From Gemmatimonadota bacterium (GTDB lineage Bacteria > Gemmatimonadota > Gemmatimonadetes > Longimicrobiales > Gaopeijiaceae): 16,716 nucleotides of DNA. Each line of letters starts with the position of its first letter. The stretch's first letter is position 1. The position numbers and the translations under genes were made by a program. The notes beneath the pieces were generated by a model. It was not told the DNA's origin. It saw only the letters and a list, made by a program, of their open reading frames with translations, and searched no databases. This document shows positions 7,385-15,437 of this stretch, in pieces. Location of the stretch: contig RFGQ01000482.1 of assembly GCA_003695865.1 (NCBI GenBank), forward strand, positions 1-16,716, in the 5' to 3' direction.

Positions 7385-7810
7385 TCAACCCTCGAGCCCG
7401 AGCTGCTCGTGGCGGCTGAAGAAAAACGCCATCTCCACGGCCGCGTTCTCGTCGGAGTCCGAGGCGTGGATTGCGTTGCGTCCCTTCGACTCGGCGTAGA
7501 GGCGCCGAACGGTACCCTCGGCCGCCTCGGCGGGGTCCGTGGCCCCGATCACCTCGCGCAGGCGGGTTACCGCGTCCTCCGCCTCGAGGATCATCGGGAT
7601 CACCGGACCCGATGTCATGAACTCGACCAACTCGTCGTAGAAGGGCCGGCCCTGGTGCACCGCGTAGAAGGCCCCGGCCTGCGCCCGCGTCAGCCGCGTC
7701 ATGCGCAACGCCCGCACCGTGAAGCCCGCGTCCTCGAGGTGCGCGAGAATCTTGCCCGCCTTGCCCGACGCCACCGCGTCGGGCTTGATGATCGCCAGCG
7801 TACGGCTCAT
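7385..7810 (-). CDS. ndk: Nucleoside diphosphate kinase
   Basis: Ndk transfers the gamma-phosphate between nucleoside triphosphates and diphosphates through a phosphohistidine. The 141-residue product begins MSRTLAIIKPDAV and carries the active site H115 in GRNAIHASDS at 110-119, with RPFYDELVEFMTSGPV at 55-70. The frame is open upstream to 8080, but that extension overlaps the preceding gene and has no family similarity. The ATG at 7810 has GGAG 4 nt upstream and gives the normal length. In Pseudomonas, Ndk has been reported in complex with succinyl-CoA synthetase, which fits its place in a cluster with sucCD. A strong terminator follows. Confidence 0.98.
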   Translation of the reverse strand: MSRTLAIIKPDAVASGKAGKILAHLEDAGFTVRALRMTRLTRAQAGAFYAVHQGRPFYDELVEFMTSGPVIPMILEAEDAVTRLREVIGATDPAEAAEGTVRRLYAESKGRNAIHASDSDENAAVEMAFFFSRHEQLGLEG

Positions 7811-7896
7811 ATCGCTCCGTCCCGTGTTCAATATCGTGTCTTGTTCGGCCCGTTCGGCGCGCCACCCCGGGGGGCTGCCCCGCGACCGCGACGCCC

Positions 7897-8820
7897 TCAG
7901 CCTTCGACGGCGGGCTCGCCTTCTCCGTCGAGGCCGTTGATCTCCACGAGGTGGCGTAGCACCGCCTCGCGGGTCACGAAGCCGACCAGCTCGCCGTCGC
8001 GCACGACGGGGAGCTGCTCGACGTCGCGGTTGACCATCATGGAGCCCGCATCGAGCAGGCTCTGGTCTTCCGACACGCACAGCACGCTGCGCGTCATCAC
8101 GTCGCGAGCGGCGATGTTGCCGAAGTCCGGCGCGCCGCGTTCGCCCTCCTCAGCCGCCCGGGTGGCCGGCAGGAGCTGCTGCAACGCGTCGCCCACGCTC
8201 ACGATTCCCACGAGTTCCAGGCTGTCGCCCACCACCGGCACCGCCTGCACACCGCGCCGGACCATGAGGCCCACGACCTCGGACAGCGGCGTGTCGGGGT
8301 AGACCCGGTACCTGAGCGGCACGAGCGCATCCTCCACGAGCAGGCGCTCGTACACGTCGAGCTCGACCAATTCGTCGACCCGCAGCACCTCGTCGGCCGA
8401 TCCGGCCCGCGCCAGTCGCTCCACCCGGTGCGGGTCGCGCAGCAGGCGTCCCAGAGCGGGAACGATCTGATCGCGCACCGTGGAGGGGCTCCGGGGTGTG
8501 AAGAGCAACACCACGACCCGAGCCGTCTCTGAGCGGTCCGACTCCGGCGGGCTGACCACGAGGGGCTCGGGCTGCGCCCCGAGTCCTGCCGTGAGCCCGT
8601 CGACCGCGTCGGTCTGTGCCGCCACGATCACCGCGTCGCTCCCGGCCCGCACCACATCGCCCGTCGCCCCGGCGGCCAGGTCGCGGGCCAGTCGCTGCCC
8701 CCGCTCTCCCCCGAGTGCCTCGCCCATGCGGGGCACCAGTCGCTGGAGCGCCTCGGCGAGATCGGCGGCACCCAGGGGTGCCACGACGCGCTCGCTGGTG
8801 AGCAGTTCTCGGAACTTCAT
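7897..8820 (-). CDS. EIIA-like domain fused to a CBS pair; phosphohistidine absent
   Basis: The product has 307 residues. Residues 1-150 resemble the fructose/nitrogen-type PTS EIIA fold: MKFRELLTSERVV at the start, a segment at 60-81 that matches the stretch around the active site, then VVVLLFTPRSP and LGRLLRDPHRVERLARAGSADE. In true EIIA the stretch reads roughly A-I-P-H-A-R-T-D-A-V. Here it is VIVAAQTDAV, so Ala67 stands where the phosphorylated His should be. Two CBS repeats follow at about 165-216 and 238-291 (QAVPVVG, then VEQLPVVRDGELVGFVTREAV). CBS pairs often bind adenine nucleotides. The gene lies between sucD and ndk. I infer a non-catalytic sensor; the partner is unknown. It starts at ATG 8820 with GGGAGG 8 nt upstream. 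Confidence 0.82.
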   Translation of the reverse strand: MKFRELLTSERVVAPLGAADLAEALQRLVPRMGEALGGERGQRLARDLAAGATGDVVRAGSDAVIVAAQTDAVDGLTAGLGAQPEPLVVSPPESDRSETARVVVLLFTPRSPSTVRDQIVPALGRLLRDPHRVERLARAGSADEVLRVDELVELDVYERLLVEDALVPLRYRVYPDTPLSEVVGLMVRRGVQAVPVVGDSLELVGIVSVGDALQQLLPATRAAEEGERGAPDFGNIAARDVMTRSVLCVSEDQSLLDAGSMMVNRDVEQLPVVRDGELVGFVTREAVLRHLVEINGLDGEGEPAVEG

Positions 8821-8828
8821 CGTGCGCG

Positions 8829-8842
8829 CCTCCCGCGGGAGG
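8829..8842 (-). promoter_or_regulatory. Palindrome containing the ribosome-binding site of the EIIA-CBS gene
   Basis: CCTCCCGCGGGAGG is a perfect 14-bp palindrome. On the mRNA its right half, GGGAGG, is the ribosome site 8 nt before the ATG at 8820. Its left half, CCTCCC, can pair with it (5-bp stem, CGCG loop). The element could hide the ribosome site or be a dimeric protein's operator; it could also be chance. Confidence 0.35.
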
Positions 8843-8881
8843 GAGCCTGCCGATCCCCGCGCCCCGCGCGCGGTCCCCGGC

Positions 8882-9769
8882 TCAGAGGCCCATCGCCTCC
8901 CGAACGAGCCCCACGATGTCGGCCGGGCGCTTCGCGACGGCGATGCCGTTCTCTGCGAAGCACTGCATCTTCTCTTCGGCCGTACCCGCCGAGCCCGAAA
9001 TGATCGCGCCCGCGTGACCCATGCGACGGCCCGGGGGCGCGGTCTGACCGGCGATGAAGCCGACCACAGGCTTGTCGAGGTGCTCCCGCACCCAGGCGGC
9101 GGCCTCCTGCTCGTCCGTACCGCCGATCTCGCCGATCATGACGATCGCCTTCGTGTCTGCGTCGGCCGCGAACGCCTCCAGGCAGTCGACGAAATTCGTC
9201 CCGATCAGCGGGTCCCCGCCGATGCCCACGCACGTCGTCTGCCCGATGCCCGCGGTCGTGAGCTGGTAGACCGCCTCGTAGGTGAGCGTGCCCGAGCGCG
9301 AGATCACACCCACGGGCCCCGGCGTCACGATCTGCGCGGGCAGGATGCCCACCTTCGACTTACCGGGTGAGATCAGGCCGGGGCAGTTGGGCCCGAGCAC
9401 CCGGGCGCCGCGATCGCGGGCGAACGCATGCGCGCGCGCCATGTCCTGCACCGGGATGCCCTCGGTGATGGCCACGATCAACTCGATGCCGGCGTCGGCC
9501 GCCTCGAGGATCGCCCCGGCGGCGAAGGCCGGCGGCACGTAGATGACCGACGTGTTGGCGCCCGTTTCGGCCACCGCCTCGTCCATCGTGTTGAAGATGG
9601 GCACGGTGCGGCCTCCCGGGCCCTCGAAGGTCTGGCCTCCCTTGCCCGGCGTCACGCCTGCCACCACCGCCGTGCCGTATTCCATCATCTGCGCGGTGTG
9701 GAAGGAGCCGTCCCGGCCGGTGATCCCCTGGACGATCAGCCTGGTGTTCTCGTCGATGAAGATGGACAT
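8882..9769 (-). CDS. sucD: Succinyl-CoA synthetase (ADP-forming), alpha subunit
   Basis: The 295-residue subunit binds CoA and carries the phosphohistidine of the TCA enzyme that makes ATP or GTP from succinyl-CoA. Visible motifs are the CoA-binding GITGRDGSFHTAQMMEYGT at 15-33, GPNCPGLISPGK at 126-137, SRSGTLTYE at 157-165, and catalytic H252 in RRMGHAGAIISG at 248-259. The open frame runs far upstream, overlapping sucC. I chose the ATG at 9769 because MSIFIDENTRLIVQGITGRD is the expected start and it lies 38 nt after sucC. The ribosome site is a weak GAGAAGAA. Confidence 0.97.
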   Translation of the reverse strand: MSIFIDENTRLIVQGITGRDGSFHTAQMMEYGTAVVAGVTPGKGGQTFEGPGGRTVPIFNTMDEAVAETGANTSVIYVPPAFAAGAILEAADAGIELIVAITEGIPVQDMARAHAFARDRGARVLGPNCPGLISPGKSKVGILPAQIVTPGPVGVISRSGTLTYEAVYQLTTAGIGQTTCVGIGGDPLIGTNFVDCLEAFAADADTKAIVMIGEIGGTDEQEAAAWVREHLDKPVVGFIAGQTAPPGRRMGHAGAIISGSAGTAEEKMQCFAENGIAVAKRPADIVGLVREAMGL

Positions 9770-9807
9770 CGATTCTTCTCGTTCGTATGGAGTCGCCCGG
9801 GTGCCCG

Positions 9808-10944
9808 TCAGGCCCCGGCGGCGAGTTCGACGGCCTTCTGGACCACCTCGTCCATCGAGGTGAACGCCGAGAAGCCGGCCTCTTCGAGGATGCGCAACGC
9901 CTCTTCCTCGTTGGTGCCGGTCAGACGGATGACGATCGGCGTCTTGATGTCGATACGGCGGGTGGCCTCGACGATCCCGTTGGCCACGTCGTCGCACCGG
10001 GTGATGCCGCCGAAGATGTTGAACAGGATCACCTTCACGTTCGGATCGGCGGTGATGATCTCGAGCGCCGCGACCACCTTCTCGGGGTTCGACGAGCCCC
10101 CGATGTCGAGGAAGTTCGCCGGGTCTCCGCCGTAGTACTTGACCAGGTCCATCGTGGCCATGGCCAGCCCCGCCCCGTTGACGCAGCATCCGACGTCGCC
10201 GTCCAGCTTCACGAAGCTGAGCCCCGCTTCGCGCGCACGCGTTTCCGCCCAGGGCTCGGCGTCGGTGTCGCGGAGCGCCTCGAGCTCGGGGTGCCGGAAG
10301 AGCTCGTTGTCGTCGATCGTCACCTTCGCGTCGATGGCCTTCACCTCGCCCTCGGGCGTGGTGATGAGCGGGTTGATCTCGGCCATGGACGCGCCCGCCG
10401 AGCGGAAGGCGTCGTAGAGCTGAGCGATCACGCGCGCGGCCTGTTTGATGATCGCCGGATCGTCGTAGAGCGCGTTGGCGAGCCAGTAGGCCTGGTGCGG
10501 CAGCAAGCCGTATCGGGGATCGACGGTGAGCTTGCGGATCGCGTCGGGGTTGGTGGCGGCGACCTCTTCGATGTCGACGCCGCCCTCGGCGCTCACCATG
10601 AACGTGGGCGCCTGGGCCTTGCGGTCCATGAGCACGCCCACGTACGCCTCGCTCGCGATGTCTTCGGCCGGCGTGACCAGCACACGGTTGACGGTGAGGC
10701 CCCGGATCTCCATGCCGAGGATCGCCTCGGCGTGGGCGCGCGCTTCTTCCGGCGTGGACGCCAGCTTGACGCCTCCGGCCTTGCCCCGCCCGCCCGAGTG
10801 CACCTGCGCCTTCACGACGACCGTACCGCCGTAGGTGCGCGCGATGGCCTCGGCCTCGTCGGGCGTCGTGGCCACCTCTCCGGGGGGGACGGGCATGCCC
10901 GCCTGCCGGAAGATCTCTTTCGCCTGATACTCGTGGATGTTCAT
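9808..10944 (-). CDS. sucC: Succinyl-CoA synthetase (ADP-forming), beta subunit
   Basis: The beta subunit has an ATP-grasp fold that binds the nucleotide and succinate, and it pairs with SucD in the TCA cycle. The 378-residue product starts MNIHEYQAKEIFRQAG and shows the ATP-grasp loop VKAQVHSGGRGKAGGVKLA at 44-62, ITTPEGEVKAIDAKVTIDDN, and VGCCVNGAGLAMATMDL. Length is near the usual 385-390. AGGGA lies 5 nt before the ATG. It is the first gene of the sucC-sucD-EIIA/CBS-ndk set, and a promoter candidate sits about 110-140 nt upstream. Nucleotide preference (ADP or GDP) is not clear from these motifs. Confidence 0.97.
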   Translation of the reverse strand: MNIHEYQAKEIFRQAGMPVPPGEVATTPDEAEAIARTYGGTVVVKAQVHSGGRGKAGGVKLASTPEEARAHAEAILGMEIRGLTVNRVLVTPAEDIASEAYVGVLMDRKAQAPTFMVSAEGGVDIEEVAATNPDAIRKLTVDPRYGLLPHQAYWLANALYDDPAIIKQAARVIAQLYDAFRSAGASMAEINPLITTPEGEVKAIDAKVTIDDNELFRHPELEALRDTDAEPWAETRAREAGLSFVKLDGDVGCCVNGAGLAMATMDLVKYYGGDPANFLDIGGSSNPEKVVAALEIITADPNVKVILFNIFGGITRCDDVANGIVEATRRIDIKTPIVIRLTGTNEEEALRILEEAGFSAFTSMDEVVQKAVELAAGA

Positions 10945-11052
10945 CGAAGTCCCTGGATGTCGGCTGGCCCGTGTTCGGCGCGACGGAGGGCGCCGCCCGC
11001 CGGTCGATGCCGCCGGCCGGAGGCGCCCCCGGGCGCACGCACGAAGCCGCTG

Positions 11053-11081
11053 AAGCTACCAAGCCCGCAGCGGCCGATCAA
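11053..11081 (-). promoter_or_regulatory. Candidate promoter of sucCD
   Basis: In the 260-bp gap between sucC and the UPF0182 gene, the minus strand has TTGATC (11081-11076), a 17-nt spacer and TAGCTT (11058-11053). This is an AT-richer patch in very GC-rich DNA. It would give a leader of about 100 nt, in which GGGCGCC (10988-10994 on plus) and GGCGCCC (11022-11028) could pair. The rest of the gap shows only weak hairpins, such as CCCTG/CAGGG at 11186-11200, with no T tract. Confidence 0.42.
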
Positions 11082-11204
11082 CCGATCGCCGGGGCCCCCG
11101 CACGCCGGGGCGGCGAGGGCCGGGGAGCGCCGCCACACCGCGGAGCCCGGCCATCGCCCTGCACGCGCGTCGACGGGGGCGCTCGCCCTGCCGGTCAGGG
11201 TGCC

Positions 11205-13970
11205 TCAACCGCCCCCGGAGGCACGCGCAAGCACCGCGCGCAGCCTCTGCAGGGCTTCGCCGAAGCCCGCGTAGTCACCCGCCCGCAGGCGCGCTTCCGC
11301 CTCGTCGAGCAGCGACAGCGCCTCGGCGGGCCAGGTCGAGGGGTCGCGGGGCGGCGCGTCCGCCCCGGCCCCCGCGGGCGTGGGCCGCCGTTCGCCCCCC
11401 CCATCGCCTCCCGCCTCGGCGAGCGCCCTCAGTGCGCCCGCCAGGGTGGGCTCCATGACCACCTGCCGCCCGTCGCTCACGACGAAGCGGCGCAGCTCGG
11501 GGATGGCGTCGGCCTCGGCGGCGAGGAACACGGGCTCCATGTACAGGAGCCTCCCGCCCACGGGGACGATGTGCAGGTGGCCCGTCCACACCTGGCTGCC
11601 CCCGCTGCGCCAGAGCGAGAGCTGCTGAGAGATCACCGGGTCCTGCTCGACCAGCGCCTCCACCTGGCGCGGGCCCGCCGCCTGGTCGTCCACCGGCACC
11701 TCGTAGAGGGTCAGTTCGCCGTAGCGGTCACCGTCGCTGCGGCCCACCAGTAGTGCCGCCAGGTTCTGCCGACCACTGGGGACCAGCGCCGTCGCCACCA
11801 CGAAGCTGGGGTCGGTCTCGCCCGGGAGCGCGAAGATCCCGTACTCGGCCTGGTACTCCACCGGGTCGAGCCCCTCGGCGAGTTCGCGGGGCGCGTCCCA
11901 TACGTCCTGCTGGCCGTGGAACGTGGGCGCCGTTTCCTGGTGGTAGCGCTCGAGCACATCGGCCTGCAGTTCGAGCAGCGCACGCGGGTAGCGAAGGTGC
12001 GCCCGCAGCGACGCCGGCATGTCGTCGAGGGGGCGGAACAACTGCGGAAACGCCCGAGCGTAGGTTGCGGCGAGCGGATCCTCCGGGTCGGCCAGGTAGA
12101 GGGCGACCGCCCCCGAAACGGCGTCGACCGTAGCCTTTACGCTGTTGCGCACGTAGCGTGCGCGGCGCCCGCCGAAGCGGTACTCGCTCGACAGGGGGAA
12201 CCAGCGCGTGGCCGTGTAGCCCTCCAGCACCCACACGATCCGCCCCTCGTCGACGACGGGGTATGCGGGCTCGGGGAAGCGGATGAGGTCGCCCGACACC
12301 GCCCGCGCCCGATCGCGTGCGTCGCGGCGGAAAACGAAGCGGGTGTCGGCGTCGACCTCGCCGGCGAAGAGCAGGTTCGCGTCGCGGAAGTGCCAGGCCA
12401 GCGCGAGTTTGCGCAGGAGAGAACTCGTGCGAATGCCGTGGGGAAAGTCCCTGCCGGGCTCGGGCTCACGGCCCGCGGCCCGGCGCAGCGCCGTGTCGGC
12501 GGGGTGCACCAGGGCGTAGGGCTGGGCGCGCGAACCGACGAAGATGTCGCTGCGGGTCAGCCGGAGCCCCTCGGGGGCGTCCTTTCCGCCGACGAAGGTG
12601 GGCGGGATCGCCTCGAGCAGCATGCGTGGACGCCCGCCCGGCGTGGCCCGGTGGGCCGCCGCGGCCACCGCGCCCATCCCCGAGACGTACCGGTGCCTCA
12701 GGTGCAGGTTCTGCCAGTTGGGGTCCTGAATCCCCGTGGGATCGACCTCGCGCACCGAGAGCGCGATGGGCACCGGGCCGTCGGGCCCGTCGTAGCGGTC
12801 GAACGCCACCCAGCGGAAGTCGTAGTAGGGAAAGCGGGCCTCGACCTGGTCGAACGTCGAGAGCAGGGCCGAGCGGCTCCACACCGGCAGCCGGTCGAGC
12901 TGAGCGGCGGCCCGGGCCAGGTCGAGCGGCGCATCCCGGGAAGTCTCGAGCGCGAGCGTCTCGCGGCGCAGCCGGTGCAGGCCGAACGCCCTCCGGGTGA
13001 ACTCGAGGTTGTGCTCGATGTAGGGCGCCTCGCGCGCGAGCTCGTTGGGCTGCACCTGAAAGCGCTGGACGATGCCCGGGTAGACCTGCCCCACCAGGAT
13101 GCCGCCCAGGATCACGCCTCCCATCCCGGTGAGCATGGGGAGCGCCCGTCCGGTGCGACCGGTCCACACGGTGCCGATCGCGGCGAACAGCGACAACACC
13201 GCCATGACCCGCAGCGCCACCATGCGCGCGTTCGCGTCGGTGTAGCCGAAGATGCCGAGCACGTCCGAGGACCCGTCGATGAGCAGGATCGAGCGCGCCA
13301 GCCAGAAACGCACACCCATGAGCACCAGGAAGGCGGCGACCAGAATGGCCAGATGCTGCCGCGGCCCCGCCTCGATCCAGACCTGCCCCTTGCGCCACTG
13401 GAGCGTGCCGGTGGCCGTGTAGCCGGCGGTGCACAGGGTGAACACCAGGAACGCCAGGACCATGCCGAACGTGACGAGCGCGCCCAGGAGCGGCAGCACG
13501 AACACATAGTAGGCCACGTCGTGGCCCAGCACCGGATCGGCGAGCCCCCAGCCCGGTGAGGCGCGCAGAAACAGCAGTTGGAGGCCGAGCGTGCGCGGGA
13601 TCGACGCGCCGAACCAGAGACCCAGCAGCACGGAAGCCGCCAGCGCGCCGAGGTTGATCGTGCGGGCGGGCAGCTGCTCGAGGATCTCGAGGTTCCCGAA
13701 GCGCCGGCGAATCTGGATGCGTCCGAGCGTGCGGGCGACCAGGCGCAGGTTCACCAGCACGACGAGCGTGACCAGAACCATGGCCGCTCCCCGCAAGCCC
13801 CAGCTCCACAGCACCCGGCGCCACATCGTGGACTCGTAGCCCACCGCTCGGAACCACAGGATCTCGACGGCCGCCGTCGTGGCCAGGCGCCCGAGCAGCA
13901 GACCACCCAGCAGCAGCGCCGCCGTGGTCAGGGCAAGGCGCCCGCCTCTGAGCCGGGGACGCTCAGACAT
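11205..13970 (-). CDS. UPF0182 family large membrane protein
   Basis: The 921-residue product belongs to the UPF0182 (COG1615) family, whose function is unknown. About seven transmembrane segments lie near residues 11-33, 58-78, 107-126, 160-182, 206-226, 250-270 and 281-297. Family blocks are DPVLGHDVAYYVFVLPLL at 145-162 and YPGIVQRFQVQPNELAREAP at 297-316, followed by YIEHNLEFTRRAFGL. A large soluble domain, probably outside the cytoplasm, runs from about 330 to 850. A Gly/Pro-rich linker and the family's terminal helix (LLDEAEARLRAGDYAGFGEAL, in the last 40 residues) close it. The ATG at 13970 overlaps the preceding mutase gene by 8 bases, with AGGG 5 nt upstream inside that gene. Confidence 0.88.
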   Translation of the reverse strand: MSERPRLRGGRLALTTAALLLGGLLLGRLATTAAVEILWFRAVGYESTMWRRVLWSWGLRGAAMVLVTLVVLVNLRLVARTLGRIQIRRRFGNLEILEQLPARTINLGALAASVLLGLWFGASIPRTLGLQLLFLRASPGWGLADPVLGHDVAYYVFVLPLLGALVTFGMVLAFLVFTLCTAGYTATGTLQWRKGQVWIEAGPRQHLAILVAAFLVLMGVRFWLARSILLIDGSSDVLGIFGYTDANARMVALRVMAVLSLFAAIGTVWTGRTGRALPMLTGMGGVILGGILVGQVYPGIVQRFQVQPNELAREAPYIEHNLEFTRRAFGLHRLRRETLALETSRDAPLDLARAAAQLDRLPVWSRSALLSTFDQVEARFPYYDFRWVAFDRYDGPDGPVPIALSVREVDPTGIQDPNWQNLHLRHRYVSGMGAVAAAAHRATPGGRPRMLLEAIPPTFVGGKDAPEGLRLTRSDIFVGSRAQPYALVHPADTALRRAAGREPEPGRDFPHGIRTSSLLRKLALAWHFRDANLLFAGEVDADTRFVFRRDARDRARAVSGDLIRFPEPAYPVVDEGRIVWVLEGYTATRWFPLSSEYRFGGRRARYVRNSVKATVDAVSGAVALYLADPEDPLAATYARAFPQLFRPLDDMPASLRAHLRYPRALLELQADVLERYHQETAPTFHGQQDVWDAPRELAEGLDPVEYQAEYGIFALPGETDPSFVVATALVPSGRQNLAALLVGRSDGDRYGELTLYEVPVDDQAAGPRQVEALVEQDPVISQQLSLWRSGGSQVWTGHLHIVPVGGRLLYMEPVFLAAEADAIPELRRFVVSDGRQVVMEPTLAGALRALAEAGGDGGGERRPTPAGAGADAPPRDPSTWPAEALSLLDEAEARLRAGDYAGFGEALQRLRAVLARASGGG

Positions 13971-15330
13971 CGACGCCCTGCGTTCGCAGCCAGGCTTCGA
14001 CCTCGCCCCGGATCTCGGCGAGACGCTCCTCGCTGCGCGCCTCGTAGCGGGCGACGATCACCGGCTGCGTGTTCGAGGCGCGCAGCAGCGCCCAGCCGTC
14101 TCCGAACAGGATACGGGCGCCGTCCACGTCGATCACGTCGTAGTGCTCGCGAAAGTGGCGCTGCGCGGCCTCGACCACCCGGAACTTCTCCTCCTCGGTC
14201 ACGTCGATGCGCAGCTCCGGCGTGGACACGTAGCGCGGAAAGTCGGCCACCATGGCCGAAAGCGGGCGCTCGGAGCGGGCGATCAGGTCGATGAGGCGGC
14301 AGGCGTCGTACGGCGCGTCGTCGAATCCCAGGTAGGTGTCGGCGAAGCAGATGTGGCCGCTCAGTTCGCCGGCCAGAGGCGCACCCTCCTCGCGCATCTT
14401 CTCCTTCATGAGCGAGTGGCCCGTCTTCCACATGATGGGCACGCCGCCCGCCTTCGCGAACTCGTCGGGCAGCACCTGCGAGCACTTCACATCGAAGATG
14501 AGCTTCTGCCCCGGCCCCCGCCGCGCCAGGATGTCGAGGCCGAACAGCAGCAGCAGGATGTCGCCGCGCACGATGGTTCCCTGCTCGTCGACGGCGCCGA
14601 TGCGGTCGGCGTCGCCGTCGAACCCGATGCCCACGTCGGCCCCCTCCTCGCGCACCGTGCGGATCAGGTCGGCCAGGTATTCATCGACGGTCGGATCGGG
14701 ATGGTGGTTGGGGAACGTGCCGTCCGACTCGCAGTAGAGCGGCACGACCTCGGCGCCCAGAGCGCGCAGCAGACGCTCGGCCACGACCGATCCGGTGCCG
14801 TTGCCGCAGTCGACGACCACCTTCACCGGGCGGGCGAGCGAGAAGCGCCCGGCGATGTCGTCGACGTAGCGGTCGAGCACCGACTCGGTCCGCAGCTCGC
14901 CTCCGCCCGGACCCGATGCTCCGCTCTCGATGCGCGTGCGCAGGTCCTGAATGGCATCGCCGTACACCGACCCTCCCGCCAGCGTCATCTTGATGCCGTT
15001 CCACTCGGGCGGGTTGTGCGAGCCGGTGATCTGGACGGCGCCGTCGGTGCCGAGCGTCTTCTCGGCCCAGTAGGCGACGGGGGTCGGGACCAGACCGATG
15101 TCGACCACCTTCGCGCCCGCCTCGACGAGGCCGGCGATCAGGCCGGCCTGCAGGTCGGGCGAGCTGGGGCGGTTGTCGTGACCCACCACCACGGTGGGCG
15201 CGCGCCCGAGCGTTTCGACGGCGCGCGCGCCGTACGCCACGCCCACGGCGCGGGCCACCTCGGGCGTGAGTTCGCGGCCCACCAGGCCGCGGATGTCGTA
15301 CTGGCGAAAGATATGTGCAGGAGGCGTCAT
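13963..15330 (-). CDS. Phosphomannomutase/phosphoglucomutase (AlgC type)
   Basis: The 455-residue alpha-D-phosphohexomutase interconverts mannose or glucose 6- and 1-phosphates for NDP-sugar and envelope glycan synthesis in the cytosol. It shows the start HIFRQYDIRGLVG, the phosphoserine S104 in ITGSHNPPEWNG, the metal loop GFDGDADR at 237-244 (D238, D240, D242), the sugar-specificity loop GELSGH at 321-326, and the phosphate-binding RASNTQP at 417-423. The blocks resemble Pseudomonas AlgC closely, so dual specificity is likely but not proved. An ATG at 15348 would add six residues; neither start has a clear ribosome site. The frame remains open to 15528 without family similarity. The stop overlaps the UPF0182 gene start. 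Confidence 0.95.
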   Translation of the reverse strand: MTPPAHIFRQYDIRGLVGRELTPEVARAVGVAYGARAVETLGRAPTVVVGHDNRPSSPDLQAGLIAGLVEAGAKVVDIGLVPTPVAYWAEKTLGTDGAVQITGSHNPPEWNGIKMTLAGGSVYGDAIQDLRTRIESGASGPGGGELRTESVLDRYVDDIAGRFSLARPVKVVVDCGNGTGSVVAERLLRALGAEVVPLYCESDGTFPNHHPDPTVDEYLADLIRTVREEGADVGIGFDGDADRIGAVDEQGTIVRGDILLLLFGLDILARRGPGQKLIFDVKCSQVLPDEFAKAGGVPIMWKTGHSLMKEKMREEGAPLAGELSGHICFADTYLGFDDAPYDACRLIDLIARSERPLSAMVADFPRYVSTPELRIDVTEEEKFRVVEAAQRHFREHYDVIDVDGARILFGDGWALLRASNTQPVIVARYEARSEERLAEIRGEVEAWLRTQGVDV

Positions 15331-15403
15331 CGATCGGATCGTCGGCATCCCTGGAGGTCGTGCGTCGGGGGGCGAAGGGGCACCCGTCGCCCCGCGTAGA
15401 AAC

Positions 15404-15432
15404 GCGCGCGTCCGGCCCAAGGCCGGGCGCGC
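15404..15432 (-). terminator. Stem-loop at the start of the mutase transcript or end of the fliB-like transcript
   Basis: A 12-bp stem (GCGCGC plus CCGGCC arms, a 2-nt bulge on one side, 3-nt loop) is followed on the minus strand by GTTTC. As a terminator for the FliB-like gene it would act about 200 nt after the stop, with a poor T run. If the promoter at 15438-15467 is real, the stem sits at the very 5' end of the mutase mRNA and could stabilise it. Fold clear, role open. Confidence 0.35.
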
Positions 15433-15437
15433 TCCGG

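Noticed and set aside
7811..8080. Longer ndk start at 8080
   Set aside because: It would overlap the EIIA-CBS gene and add an Arg-rich stretch unknown in Ndk; the 7810 start has a ribosome site and normal length.
9770..11062. Upstream extension of sucD through the sucC region in another frame
   Set aside because: SucC is coded there in its own frame with all family motifs; the SucD N-terminus is clear at 9769.
11186..11200. CCCTG/CAGGG hairpin after the UPF0182 gene as a terminator
   Set aside because: Only 5 bp, no T-rich run, and comparable hairpins occur by chance throughout this GC-rich gap.
11916..13559. Plus-strand open frame of 547 codons opposite the UPF0182 gene
   Set aside because: The minus strand gives a coherent membrane protein with family motifs; the plus frame gives low-complexity Arg/Glu/His/Gly-rich sequence.
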